Source: Micromonospora_J zhanjiangensis (GTDB lineage Bacteria > Actinomycetota > Actinomycetes > Mycobacteriales > Micromonosporaceae). From it: a DNA stretch of 64,000 nt. The stretch lies in the NCBI RefSeq assembly GCF_042650605.1, contig NZ_JBHSBN010000001.1, positions 310,001-374,000 of the forward strand, given 5' to 3'. The position numbers were made by a program, and so were the translations under genes. Positions 31,176 to 39,732 of this stretch are shown here, in pieces; within the stretch, counting starts at the first letter, position 1, and each line of letters starts with the position of its first letter. Under the pieces are notes generated by a model, which saw nothing but the letters and a program-made list of their open reading frames with translations, was not told where the DNA came from and did no database searches.

Positions 31176-32501
31176 GTGACCGACGGCTGGAACTGGCGCC
31201 AGCCCGACGGGACGCCGGCAGCGGTGGACCGGCCGCTACCGGCCGGCCCCGTGCCCGGACCCCCGGCGGCACCTGGCGGTACGGCCGGATCGGCGTCCTC
31301 GCCCTGGTGGTCGGACGCGCTACACGACCCGTGGCGGGACCCGAACAGCCCCTCCGCCGTGGTGGTGCAGGCCCCCGGCGGCGGTCCGGACAGCGAGCCG
31401 GAGCCGGTCACCGATCCCGACCTGCCCCGCCGCCCCGGTCTCCGGCTGGTCTTCCTGGTCTCGTTGATCACCGCCCTGCTGGCCGGCGCGCTGGGGGCCT
31501 CGTTGGGCTACTTCCTGGCGGTCGGCAACGGGGTGGCCGGGACGACCACGCTCGGTGTCGGCTCGGGTCAGCCGCCGGGGCTGGCCCAGCGCAAGCCGGA
31601 TTCCCTGGCCGGTGTCGCCGAGCGGCTGCTGCCCAGCGTCGTCACGGTCCGGATGAACAGCGGCACCGGGGTCAGCGTCGGCTCCGGCTTCGTGGCCAGC
31701 CGGGACGGCTACGTGATCACCAATCAGCACGTGGTCGAGGGCGGCAAGGGCGCGGCGACGGTGACCTTCAACGACGGGTCGACCGCCACCGGCTCGGTCG
31801 TCGGGCAGGATCCCGAGTCCGACATCGCGGTGCTCAAGGTGTCCCGTACCGGGGTGTCGCCGGTCGAGTTCGGTGACTCGGAGGCGATCGCGGTCGGCGA
31901 TCCGGTGCTGGCCTTCGGCTCGCCGCTGGCGCTGTCCAACACCGTGACCGCGGGCATCGTCAGCGCCCTGGACCGGACCATCCGGGCCGGCGAACCGGGC
32001 GGTCAGATGCGCTACTACGCGGCCATCCAGACCGACGCCGCGGTCAACCAGGGCAACTCCGGCGGTCCGCTGGTGGACGGCGCCGGCCGGGTGATCGGGG
32101 TCAACTCGGTGATCAAGTCGCTGGCCGTGGACGAGCAGCAGGCGGGCAATATCGGCCTGGCCTTCGCCATCCCGATCAACCAGGCAAAGCGCATCACCCA
32201 GGACATCATCGACACCGGCCGAGCCCGCCGGACCGTCATCGGCGCCCAGGTGGGCGGGCCCGGTTCCGGCTCCGCGGCCGGCGTACGGCTCGGCACGGTC
32301 GACGCCGGCGGGCCCGCGGCCGGGGCCGGGCTGAAGGCCGGCGACGTGATCCTCAAGCTGGGCGGGCATCCGCTGGAGGAGCCGAGCGACCTGATCGCCC
32401 TGGTGCGCAAGTACGCCCCGGGCTCGGTGGTCGCGGTGGAGTACCGCCGGGGCAACGCGAAGCAGACCGCCTCGGTGACCCTCGCCGCGGACGTGAAGTA
32501 G
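31176..32501 (+). CDS. htrA: HtrA/DegP-like S1C serine protease with PDZ domain
   Basis: 441 aa. A Pro-rich cytoplasmic part of about 85 residues and one membrane helix (LVFLVSLITALLAGALGASL) precede an external protease domain. Triad: His in ITNQHVVEGG (about 185), Asp in ESDIAVLKV (about 215), Ser in NQGNSGGPLVDG (about 294). A PDZ domain covers about 345-435 (AAGAGLKAGDVILKLGG). It degrades or refolds damaged exported proteins. GTG 31176 follows GGAGG by 8 nt. tatB follows 70 bp later, as in mycobacteria, where sigE-rseA stand in front; here no sigma or anti-sigma gene precedes it. Confidence 0.95.
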   Translation: MTDGWNWRQPDGTPAAVDRPLPAGPVPGPPAAPGGTAGSASSPWWSDALHDPWRDPNSPSAVVVQAPGGGPDSEPEPVTDPDLPRRPGLRLVFLVSLITALLAGALGASLGYFLAVGNGVAGTTTLGVGSGQPPGLAQRKPDSLAGVAERLLPSVVTVRMNSGTGVSVGSGFVASRDGYVITNQHVVEGGKGAATVTFNDGSTATGSVVGQDPESDIAVLKVSRTGVSPVEFGDSEAIAVGDPVLAFGSPLALSNTVTAGIVSALDRTIRAGEPGGQMRYYAAIQTDAAVNQGNSGGPLVDGAGRVIGVNSVIKSLAVDEQQAGNIGLAFAIPINQAKRITQDIIDTGRARRTVIGAQVGGPGSGSAAGVRLGTVDAGGPAAGAGLKAGDVILKLGGHPLEEPSDLIALVRKYAPGSVVAVEYRRGNAKQTASVTLAADVK

Positions 32502-32571
32502 CCGCGCGCACCCCCTCCCTGACCGTCCCGTCGGCTGCGTACTCTTGCCGGGGACGGACGAGGAGGCGCCG

Positions 32572-33024
32572 ATGTTCGAGAATCTGAACTGGTGGGAGAT
32601 CGGTGCGCTCCTGCTGCTCGCGCTGTTGATCTTTGGCGACCGGCTGCCCACGGTGATCAGCGACGGTCTACGGATGATCCGCAACCTGCGGCGGATGGCC
32701 CAGAACGCGACCGGCGACCTGAGCCGGGAGCTGGGCACCGACATCCAGCTGGAGGATCTGCACCCGAAGGCGTTCATCCGCAAGCACCTGCTCAGCGAGG
32801 AGGACGAGGCGGCGCTGCGCAAGCCGTTGCAGAGCGTCTACGACGACTTGCGGTCGACCGCCACCTCGGTGCACGACGACCTGAAGGACGTCGCCAAGAA
32901 CGCCGACATCAAGTCGTTCGGCCGCGACACGGGCAGCAGCTCGACCACCAACGGCTCGACCACCGGCGGCGGCCAGGTGGCGCCGAGCCCGCGTCCGGCC
33001 CGCTTCGACCTCGACGCGACCTGA
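32572..33024 (+). CDS. tatB: Sec-independent protein translocase subunit TatB
   Basis: 150 aa. One N-terminal helix (WWEIGALLLLALLIFGDRLP), an amphipathic helix (SDGLRMIRNLRRMAQ) and a charged tail are the TatB layout; the usual FGPERLP motif appears as FGDRLP. TatB receives twin-arginine precursors with TatC; a likely local client is the DUF1501 protein encoded at 23857. The start ATG 32572 has GAGGAGGCGCCG before it. The long Ser/Thr/Gly linker near the C-terminus is low complexity. Confidence 0.9.
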   Translation: MFENLNWWEIGALLLLALLIFGDRLPTVISDGLRMIRNLRRMAQNATGDLSRELGTDIQLEDLHPKAFIRKHLLSEEDEAALRKPLQSVYDDLRSTATSVHDDLKDVAKNADIKSFGRDTGSSSTTNGSTTGGGQVAPSPRPARFDLDAT

Positions 33025-33092
33025 GCCTCAGCGGCCGGCTGAGCCTCCGCGGCCGCGTTCCGGTGTCGGCCCGCTGAGCCTCAGCGGCCGGC
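33021..33092. repeat. 19-bp direct repeat spanning the tatB and mrp stop codons
   Basis: Perfect copies at 33021-33039 and 33074-33092 (CTGAGCCTCAGCGGCCGGC), with a degenerate third copy between them. One copy holds the tatB stop and the other the mrp stop. Within each copy GCTGAG/CTCAGC or its near match can form a small hairpin that may help end transcription of both convergent genes. Confidence 0.7.
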
Positions 33093-34229
33093 CGGTCGCA
33101 GGCCGAGCGGCTTGCCGAGCAGGGACTCCCGACGGACGGCCAGCCGGTCGGCGACCGCGTTGAGCGCCACCGCCGCAGGTGCGGCGGGCTCGGCCAGGAC
33201 CACCGGCGTCCCGCTGTCGCCGGCCTCGCGGACCCGGGTGTCGAGCGGGATCTGGCCGAGCAGCGGCACCTGCGCGCCGACCACCCGGGTCAGCGACTCG
33301 GCCACCGTGGCGCCGCCACCGGACCCGAAGACCTCCATCCGGGAGCCGTCGGGCAACTCCAGCCAGGACATGTTCTCGACCACGCCGACCAGCCGCTGGT
33401 GGGTCTGCAGGGCGATCGCACCGGCCCGCTCGGCGACCTCGGCGGCGGCCTGCTGCGGCGTCGTCACCACCAGGATCTCCGCGTTGGGCAGCAGCTGGGC
33501 CAGCGAGATCGCCACGTCACCGGTGCCCGGCGGCAGGTCGAGCAGCAGCACGTCCAGGTCGCCCCAGTAGACGTCGGCGAGGAATTGCTGCAACGCGCGG
33601 TGCAGCATCGGACCCCGCCAGACCACCGCCGCGTTCCCGTCGGTGAACATGCCGATCGAGATTATCTTCACGCCGTGCGCCTGCGGCGGCATGATCATGT
33701 CTTCCACCCGGGTCGGCCGGGCGCCGGTGCCGAGCATCCGGGGCACCGAGTGTCCGTAGATGTCCGCGTCGACCACGCCGACCGAGAGCCCCTTGGCGGC
33801 CAGCGCGGCGGCCAGGTTGACCGTCACGCTGGACTTGCCGACCCCGCCCTTGCCGCTGGCCACCGCGTAGACCCGGGTCCGCGAGCCGGGCTGGGCGAAC
33901 GGAATGACCGGTTCCTCGGTGGCCCCGCCGCCGCGCAGCCGGGCCTGCAGCGACTGCCGCTGCTCCGGTGACATCACGCCGAACTCGATCTCGACGCCGG
34001 TGACCCCGGGCACCGCCGCCACGGCGGCGGTGATGTCGGTCCGTAGCTTGTCCCGCAGCGGGCAGCCGGCCACGGTGAGCAGGAGTTCGACCGTGACCAG
34101 CCCGTCCGGCCCGACCACGGCCGAGCGCACCATCCCCAGGTCCGTGATGGGTCGGCGGATCTCCGGGTCGTCGACGGTGGCCAGGGCGGCCTGTACCGCG
34201 TCCTCGATGGTGCTGACGGGTGCTGACAT
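33081..34229 (-). CDS. mrp: Mrp/ApbC-type iron-sulfur cluster carrier ATPase
   Basis: 382 aa. An N-terminal MIP18/DUF59 domain (about 1-95, VDDPEIRRPITDLGMV) is followed by a ParA-like ATPase with the deviant Walker A ASGKGGVGKSSVTVNLA, DADIYGHSVPRMLG, and DVLLLDLPPGTGD as Walker B. Mrp proteins load iron-sulfur clusters onto target enzymes; the CxxC pair of many Mrp proteins is not seen, so cluster binding may differ. The start is ATG 34229 (MSAPVSTIED), as in relatives; ATG 34238 is three codons earlier and cannot be excluded. Orthologue of Rv1229c in a matching neighbourhood. Confidence 0.92.
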   Translation of the reverse strand: MSAPVSTIEDAVQAALATVDDPEIRRPITDLGMVRSAVVGPDGLVTVELLLTVAGCPLRDKLRTDITAAVAAVPGVTGVEIEFGVMSPEQRQSLQARLRGGGATEEPVIPFAQPGSRTRVYAVASGKGGVGKSSVTVNLAAALAAKGLSVGVVDADIYGHSVPRMLGTGARPTRVEDMIMPPQAHGVKIISIGMFTDGNAAVVWRGPMLHRALQQFLADVYWGDLDVLLLDLPPGTGDVAISLAQLLPNAEILVVTTPQQAAAEVAERAGAIALQTHQRLVGVVENMSWLELPDGSRMEVFGSGGGATVAESLTRVVGAQVPLLGQIPLDTRVREAGDSGTPVVLAEPAAPAAVALNAVADRLAVRRESLLGKPLGLRPAGR

Positions 34230-34390
34230 GTCCGCCATGCTACGTCGCGCCCGGGACCGGGCCGCCGCTGCCGGGTGCGGATGTGAGCCAACCGATGCCC
34301 TGCCCGAGATGGCCGGGTCAAAGTTGAAAGCCCGGGAATTCCGGATTTGCCGCTGGACGCCGTACCTGTCGGGATGCGAGCATCGTTATC

Positions 34391-34427
34391 AGCGCCGCGC
34401 GCCTGGCCCCTTGAGGCGCGCGGCGCT
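34391..34427 (-). terminator. Hairpin downstream of the DUF1003 gene
   Basis: Perfect 14-bp inverted repeat (34391-34404 / 34414-34427) with a 9-nt loop. It lies 44 bp past the DUF1003 stop, inside the 242-bp gap before mrp, and would end the MgtE-N/DUF1003 transcript. Confidence 0.75.
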
Positions 34428-34471
34428 TTCGCGTCCCCGGACCGGACGGTACAGGCGCCTGCGGTGTCGGG

Positions 34472-35119
34472 TCAGCCGTTGTCCACGTCGTCGCGCGGCT
34501 CGGTGGGGTCGCCGCCGCCCGGCCCGCCCCCGCCGCGAATCGGCCCGCCGCTCCGTTCCCCGCCGGGTCCGTCCCGGCCGACCCGGTCGGAGACCCGGTT
34601 CCGGCCCTGCTGGCGGCGTTCCTCCAAGCGTTGCCGGCGTCGGTTCTGCTCGTCCAACTCCTCGGCCAGCCGGGCCAGCTCCGACCGGACGAAGTCCCGG
34701 GTCGTCACCTCGCCCAGGGCGATCCGCAGCGCGGCGATCTCCCGGGCCAGGTACTCGGTGTCCGCCTTCTGCATGGCGGCCCGCCGCCGGTCCTCCTCCA
34801 TGGCGAGCCGGTCCCGGTCGGCCTGCCGGTTCTGCGCCAACAGGATCAGCGGCGCGGCGTACGAGGCCTGCAGCGACAGGAGCAGCGTCAGGAACGTGAA
34901 GGTGTACGGGTCGAACCGCAGGCTCGCCGGCGCCAGCGTGTTCCACAGCAGCCAGGCCGAGATCACCAACGTCATCCAGACGATGAAGTTGGCCGTGCCC
35001 ATGTACCGCGCGGTCCCCTCCGACCAGCGACCGAACGTCTCCGGGTCGAATCGGGGCAGCTTCACCCGGTGCGGCTGCTGTGGCTGGTCGAGGCGCTCAC
35101 CCCGGCGCTGCTCAACCAC
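34472..35119 (-). CDS. DUF1003 membrane protein
   Basis: 215 aa. Two membrane helices in the DUF1003 pattern (FIVWMTLVISAWLLWNTL and FTFLTLLLSLQASYAAPLIL, then AQNRQADRDRLAMEEDRRR) are followed by a charged helical stretch and a Gly/Arg-rich tail. Its GTG start overlaps the MgtE-N/CBS gene stop by 8 bp, so both are translated together; the pairing is conserved in mycobacteria (Rv1231c-Rv1232c). A role in magnesium or membrane homeostasis is inferred only from that partner. Confidence 0.9.
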   Translation of the reverse strand: MVEQRRGERLDQPQQPHRVKLPRFDPETFGRWSEGTARYMGTANFIVWMTLVISAWLLWNTLAPASLRFDPYTFTFLTLLLSLQASYAAPLILLAQNRQADRDRLAMEEDRRRAAMQKADTEYLAREIAALRIALGEVTTRDFVRSELARLAEELDEQNRRRQRLEERRQQGRNRVSDRVGRDGPGGERSGGPIRGGGGPGGGDPTEPRDDVDNG

Positions 35120-36407
35120 CGGTCACCCCGTCCCGCGGGCTGGCCGGGCCACCCGCCGTGCTCCCGGTGGCCGCGTTCCGGTCCCGCCAGTCCCGGGGCA
35201 GGGTCTGGTCGAGCACGTCGTCCACGGTGACCGCGCCGACCAGCCGGTTCGTCGCGTCCACCACCGGCATGCCGACCAGGTCGTACGTGGCCATCCGACG
35301 GGTGATCTCCGGCAGCGGGGTGGCCGCCTGCAGCGGATCGATGTCGTTGGCCACCACCGCGCCGAGCAGCTCGGCCGGTGGCTCCCGCAGCAACCGCTGG
35401 AAGTGCACCATGCCCAGGTAGCGACCGGTGGGGGTGGCCAGCGGGGCACGGGCCACGAAGACCTGGGCCGCGACCGCGGGCGAGAGCTGCGGTTCCCGGA
35501 TCCGGGCCAGCGCCTCGGCCACCGTGGCGTCCGGCGGCAGGATGATCGGCTCGGAGGTCATCACGCTGCCGGCGGTGCCCGGCGTGTACTTCATCAGCTG
35601 TCGGACCGGATCGGCCTCGTCCGGCTCCATCAGGTCGAGCAGGACGTCCTGCTCCGGCGGCGGCAACTCGTTGAGCAGGTCGGCCGCGTCGTCCGGGTCC
35701 ATCTCCTCCAGCACGACGGCGGCCCGTTCCCGGCCCAGCGCGGAGAGGATCTCCACCTGGTCCCGTCCCGGCAGTTCGCTCAGCACGTCGGCGAGGCGTT
35801 CGTCGTCCAGCGCGGCGGCGACCTCGTCCCGCCGCCGGTCGGGCAGGTCCTGCAGGGCGTTGGCCAGATCGGCCGGGCGCAAATCCTGCAGCACCGCGAG
35901 CAGGTTCGCCGTGCCCCGGATGTCCGCCGCGCCGATCAGGCCGCGGACGTTCTCCCACTCCACCTGGTACAGGTGGCCACGGCGGGTGAGCCGCCGGGTG
36001 TGCTCCCGTACGGCGACCCGGCTCAACGACCACTCGCCGGTACGGCTGCACTCCATCGCGACGTCCACCACGGCGCCGGACACGCCGGCCGGTTCGACGA
36101 CGACCCGCCGGTCGAGCAGATCCTCCAGCACCAGTAGCTCGTTGGGACGTTTGGAGAACCGTCGCAGGTTCAGCGTGCCGGTGCCGAGCGCCACCGCCTC
36201 CGGGTCGAACGAGGTGACCCGGGTGATCGGCAGGAAGATCCGCCGACGCATCGGCATCTCGGCGACCAGCCCGACCACCTGCGGCGGCAGGCCGGTGGTC
36301 CGCAGCCGGACCACGGCGTCCCGAACCCGACCCACCAGGTCTCCGTTCGGGTCGAAGACGGCGAGCCCGGCGAGGCGGGCGATGTACACCCGGATCGGCG
36401 TGGTCAC
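35112..36407 (-). CDS. MgtE N-terminal-domain / CBS-pair protein without transport channel
   Basis: 431 aa. Residues 1-115 are a beta-rich domain resembling a PRC barrel (LAVFDPNGDLVGRVRDAVV). Residues 140-280 are an MgtE_N magnesium-sensing domain built of short repeats (LADVLSELPGRDQVEIL, LEEMDPDDAADLLNELP), followed by a CBS pair to about 410. The five membrane helices that form the pore of MgtE are absent, so this is a soluble sensor or partner rather than a transporter; the coupled DUF1003 protein is the probable membrane component. The GTG start is at 36407 (MTTPIRVYIARLAG). Confidence 0.9.
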   Translation of the reverse strand: MTTPIRVYIARLAGLAVFDPNGDLVGRVRDAVVRLRTTGLPPQVVGLVAEMPMRRRIFLPITRVTSFDPEAVALGTGTLNLRRFSKRPNELLVLEDLLDRRVVVEPAGVSGAVVDVAMECSRTGEWSLSRVAVREHTRRLTRRGHLYQVEWENVRGLIGAADIRGTANLLAVLQDLRPADLANALQDLPDRRRDEVAAALDDERLADVLSELPGRDQVEILSALGRERAAVVLEEMDPDDAADLLNELPPPEQDVLLDLMEPDEADPVRQLMKYTPGTAGSVMTSEPIILPPDATVAEALARIREPQLSPAVAAQVFVARAPLATPTGRYLGMVHFQRLLREPPAELLGAVVANDIDPLQAATPLPEITRRMATYDLVGMPVVDATNRLVGAVTVDDVLDQTLPRDWRDRNAATGSTAGGPASPRDGVTGG

Positions 36408-36439
36408 GCGGACAGCCTATGCGCCTAGGCTCGGTGAGC

Positions 36440-37309
36440 ATGTCGAGCCTGTCGTACGAGATCGTCGACGTCTTCACCGACCGCCCGTTCGCCGGCAACC
36501 CGCTCGCCGTGGTCTTCGGCGCGCAGGCCCTGGGCACCGCCCAGTTGCAGGCCCTGACCAGGGAGTTCAATCTCTCCGAAACGGTTTTCGTGTTGCCGCC
36601 GACCCGCCCCGGTGCCAGCTACCGGGCCCGGATCTTCACGGTGGACGGCGAGTTGCCGTTCGCCGGCCATCCCAGCGTCGGCGCGGCGGTGACCGCCGTG
36701 GGCCGCGGCCTGTTCCCGCCGGAGGGGGTCGTCCAGGAGTGCGGCGCGGGCCTGTTGCCGATCGTCGTCGGCGACGGGCAGGCCACGCTCACCGGCGGTA
36801 CGCCCACCCTCGGCGCCGAACTGGACCCGGGACCGCTGCTGGCGGCGGCCGGCCTGACGGCGGACGACCTCGCCGGTCCGGCGCCCCGGACCGCCGGGTG
36901 CGGACTGGAGTTCCCGTACCTGTCGGTGCGCCCGGACGCGGTGGCCCGCGCGGTGCCCGACGTCGCGGCGGCCCGCCGATTCGGGGTCGACCAGGTCGTC
37001 GTGCTGTCCTGGCAGCCCACCGGACGGATCGCCCACGCCCGGGTGTTCTGCGTGGGCATGGGGGTGCCGGAGGACCCGGCGACCGGCTCGGCGGCGCTCG
37101 GCCTGGGCGTGTGGCTGGTGGCCACCGGCCTACTGCCGGCCGACGGTACGGCCGGCTACACGGTCCGGCAGGGTGCCGAGATCCACCGCCCGTCGTTGCT
37201 GGAGTGCACCGTCACCGCGAACGGCGGAACCGCCGTCGGGGCGACCGTGACCGGCAAGGTGGTGCCGGTCGCCCGGGGCGAGATCGCCGTGCCCCCGTTC
37301 GTCGGCTGA
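36440..37309 (+). CDS. PhzF-family isomerase/epimerase-like protein
   Basis: 289 aa. YEIVDVFTDRPFAGNPLAVVF at the N-terminus contains the catalytic-region signature (shown as two parts of the family block), with FNLSETVFVLPP, FAGHPSVGAA and GVPEDPATGSAALGLG after it. The Glu in LSET is the family's acid/base. PhzF isomerises a phenazine precursor, but no phenazine genes are near, and most members have unknown substrates. The ATG at 36440 gives the usual length; codons back to 36419 are open but weak. Confidence 0.9.
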   Translation: MSSLSYEIVDVFTDRPFAGNPLAVVFGAQALGTAQLQALTREFNLSETVFVLPPTRPGASYRARIFTVDGELPFAGHPSVGAAVTAVGRGLFPPEGVVQECGAGLLPIVVGDGQATLTGGTPTLGAELDPGPLLAAAGLTADDLAGPAPRTAGCGLEFPYLSVRPDAVARAVPDVAAARRFGVDQVVVLSWQPTGRIAHARVFCVGMGVPEDPATGSAALGLGVWLVATGLLPADGTAGYTVRQGAEIHRPSLLECTVTANGGTAVGATVTGKVVPVARGEIAVPPFVG

Positions 37310-37372
37310 CCGGCCGCGCTCCGGTCCCGGTGGGCCGACCGGGCTCCGGCCCGTGGACGTGGAGCGTCCCGC

Positions 37373-37888
37373 TCAGCGGCGGCGGACCCGGTGCAGCCGG
37401 AACGGGCGCCGGGTCCGCCGGGTGGCCGGCGTCTCCCGGGGCGGTTCGGCGAGCGACCCGTCGGGCAGGGCCGTCCCGTGCGTGGCCGGCCCGGCGGCCG
37501 GGACCAGCCGGTTGACGGCGCACCCGGTGGCCCAGCGCCCGACCAGTTCGGCGGCCGTGCCGGGGGCGTTCAACCGCTTGGCCGCCACCAGCGGCGCGAC
37601 CTCGGTCCACTCCGGGCCGTCGGGGTCCAGCCGGGTCACCTCCGCCGACCAGGTGATGATCCGGCCGCCGTGGTCGCCGCGCAGCGTCACCCGGGCGGTG
37701 CGGGCGTCGGCCAGTCCCGGGGCGGACTGCTCACCCGGGCCGCTCACCACGTACAGCGCGTCGCCGTGGGACAGGCACCACACCGCGTACGCCGGCCCGT
37801 CGGCGACGCTCACCCAGGCCACGGCGGCCTTCTTCAGGGCCTCGTCCAGCAGCGGGGTGGTGGTCCGGTCGGTGGGCTGCTCGGTCAC
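37373..37888 (-). CDS. Pyridoxamine 5'-phosphate oxidase-like (split barrel) protein
   Basis: 171 aa. LLDEALKKAAVAWVSV, YAVWCLSHGDALYVVSGPGEQ and ARVTLRGDHGGRIITW form the FMN-binding split-barrel pattern, with a basic tail (TRRTRRPFRLHRVRRR). It is probably a flavin- or F420-binding oxidoreductase of unknown substrate. The start GTG 37888 has AGGATGGG before it. The upstream HAD gene on the same strand reads 158 bp into this gene in another frame, which is unusually long. Confidence 0.82.
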   Translation of the reverse strand: MTEQPTDRTTTPLLDEALKKAAVAWVSVADGPAYAVWCLSHGDALYVVSGPGEQSAPGLADARTARVTLRGDHGGRIITWSAEVTRLDPDGPEWTEVAPLVAAKRLNAPGTAAELVGRWATGCAVNRLVPAAGPATHGTALPDGSLAEPPRETPATRRTRRPFRLHRVRRR

Positions 37889-38627
37889 GTGCCCATCCTG
37901 CCGTACCGGGGCGTCCGGCAGCAGGTGCCGGGGCACCCGATCCGCCGCCCGCGACCAGCGCCGGCACCTCGGCCAGGGTTTTCACGACCGGTCCGGACCA
38001 GTCCGGTTCGGGGTCGAAGACCAGGTGCCCGGCGAGGTCGGCGGCCGCCAGCCGGACCGGGTGCAGGCCGGCGCCCGCGGCGCCGGAAAGTTCCCGGCTG
38101 CCGCCGTCCCCGACGTACAGGCAGTCGGCCGGGTCGACGTCGAGGCGCCGGCAGGCGGTCAGGAAGATCTCCGGATCCGGCTTGCAGCGGCGTACCTCGA
38201 CCGAGAACACCCGGGCGTCCAGCAGGGGCGCGATCGGCAGGGTCGGCAGCAGCAGCGGCAACTCGTGCGTGCAGTCGCTGACCACGGCGGTGCGTACGCC
38301 GAGGTGGCGCAGCCGGCGCAGCACCGCGACGGCGTCCGGGCGCAGCCGGATGTCGGCCGCCACCGCCCGCTCCCGGGCCAGCCGGGCGGCCCGCACCCCG
38401 GCCTCGGACGGCCGGGTCCCGGCCTGGCCGGCGACCCAGCGCAGGGTCGCCTCCGCGTCGCCGAGGGCGCCGCCGGCCCGCGGGTAGTACGACCGGTCCA
38501 GGACGTCGACCAGGACGGCCGGGTCACAGCCGAGCGCCTCGGCGACGGCCCGGTGGCCGGGCCCACGGCGGACCGCCCGGGTGAGGGTGCCGAAGAAGTC
38601 GAACAGGACCGCGCGGTAGGCGGGCAT
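37731..38627 (-). CDS. HAD-superfamily hydrolase with aberrantly long C-terminus
   Basis: 298 aa as read. HAD motifs: I VLFDFFGTLTR (nucleophile Asp), II AVVSDCTHE, III Lys in RRCKPDPEIF, and IV LYVGDGGSREL. It is likely a phosphatase of small phosphometabolites. Family homology ends near residue 230 (AEVPALVAGG). The last 65 residues are Arg/Gly-rich and overlap the next gene by 158 bp in a different frame, which suggests a lost stop codon or an indel near 37890-37960. The start ATG is at 38627, divergent from the EamA transporter gene. Confidence 0.82.
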   Translation of the reverse strand: MPAYRAVLFDFFGTLTRAVRRGPGHRAVAEALGCDPAVLVDVLDRSYYPRAGGALGDAEATLRWVAGQAGTRPSEAGVRAARLARERAVAADIRLRPDAVAVLRRLRHLGVRTAVVSDCTHELPLLLPTLPIAPLLDARVFSVEVRRCKPDPEIFLTACRRLDVDPADCLYVGDGGSRELSGAAGAGLHPVRLAAADLAGHLVFDPEPDWSGPVVKTLAEVPALVAGGGSGAPAPAAGRPGTAGWARDRAAHRPDHHPAAGRGPEEGRRGLGERRRRAGVRGVVPVPRRRAVRGERPG

Positions 38628-38738
38628 GGCGCAGTGGCCTTCCGAAAAGGGGTGGGATGGCCCCGGGACGGGGTCGGATGATCTTAAATCCAGCCGCGCT
38701 CCCAAACCGCTCGGAACGGGCTGGAAGGATACTCTCCC

Positions 38739-39707
38739 GTGTCGCGCCGCTACTCCATTCCGGGCCAGTCTTCCCCAGTCGACCCGCTGACCACCGGGGC
38801 GGTCGCGCTGGCCCTCGTGGCGGTCTCCTCGTCCGGGCCACTGGTCGCCTTCGCCGCCGCGTCGGCGCTGGCGGTGGCGTTCTGGCGCAACGCCCTGGCG
38901 GTGGTCCTGCTCGGCCCGGTCTCGGTGCTGCGCCGCCGGACCGAACTGCGGCACCTGGTCCGCGGCGCGGGCCGCCGGGAAGGCGGGTACTGCCTGCTGG
39001 CCGGCGTCGCGCTCGCGGTGCACTTCGCCACCTGGATGCCCAGCACCAAGCTGACCTCGGTGGCCACCGCCACCGCGTTGGTCGCCACCCAGCCGGTGTG
39101 GCAGGGGCTGATCGTGCTCGGTCAGGGCCGTCGGCTGCCCGGCCCGGTCTGGCTCGGCATCGGCGTCGCGGTCGTCGGGGCGGTGCTGGCCACCGGGGCG
39201 GACTTCGGCGGGTCCGGTCGGGCGGTGCTCGGCGACCTGCTCGCCGTGCTCGGCGCGATGGCCGCGGCGGTCTACACGTCGTTCGGTGAACGGGCCCGCA
39301 GCGCGGTCAGCACCGTCTCGTACACGACGATCTGCTACGGCGTCTGCGCGCTGCTGCTGCTGCTGGTCTGCCTGCTGGGCGGGGTACGGCTGACCGGGTT
39401 CCCACCGACCACCTGGCTCGCCATCGGCGGCCTGGTGGTGGGTGCCCAACTGCTCGGGCACTCGCTGCTCAACTACGCGCTGCACCGGATCTCGGCGACC
39501 ACGGTCAGCGTGCTGATCCTGCTGGAGGCGCCCGGCGCCGCCCTGATCGCCTGGGCCTGGCTCGGCCAGCTGCCCCGCCCGGCGGCGCTGCCCGGGTTGG
39601 CCCTGCTGCTGGTCGGGGTGGCCGTCGTCATCCTCGCCGGTGGCCGGGCCGCCCGGCGCGCGCAGCCGGTCGCCGCTCCGCCCGAAGCCGGCCCGCTGCC
39701 GGACTGA
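38739..39707 (+). CDS. EamA/DMT-family transporter
   Basis: 322 aa with about ten membrane helices in two EamA halves (LTTGAVALALVAVSSSGPLV; FWRNALAVVLLGPVSVL; WLGIGVAVVGAVLATG; LLGHSLLNYALHRISATTVS; LPGLALLLVGVAVVILAGG). Drug/metabolite exporters of this family move small metabolites, for instance amino acids. GTG 38739 follows GGAAGGA by 10 nt. It is divergent from the HAD gene and convergent with an SDR gene. Substrate unknown. Confidence 0.9.
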   Translation: MSRRYSIPGQSSPVDPLTTGAVALALVAVSSSGPLVAFAAASALAVAFWRNALAVVLLGPVSVLRRRTELRHLVRGAGRREGGYCLLAGVALAVHFATWMPSTKLTSVATATALVATQPVWQGLIVLGQGRRLPGPVWLGIGVAVVGAVLATGADFGGSGRAVLGDLLAVLGAMAAAVYTSFGERARSAVSTVSYTTICYGVCALLLLLVCLLGGVRLTGFPPTTWLAIGGLVVGAQLLGHSLLNYALHRISATTVSVLILLEAPGAALIAWAWLGQLPRPAALPGLALLLVGVAVVILAGGRAARRAQPVAAPPEAGPLPD

Positions 39708-39732
39708 GCCACGCCCGCCAGGCCGGCCCCGG

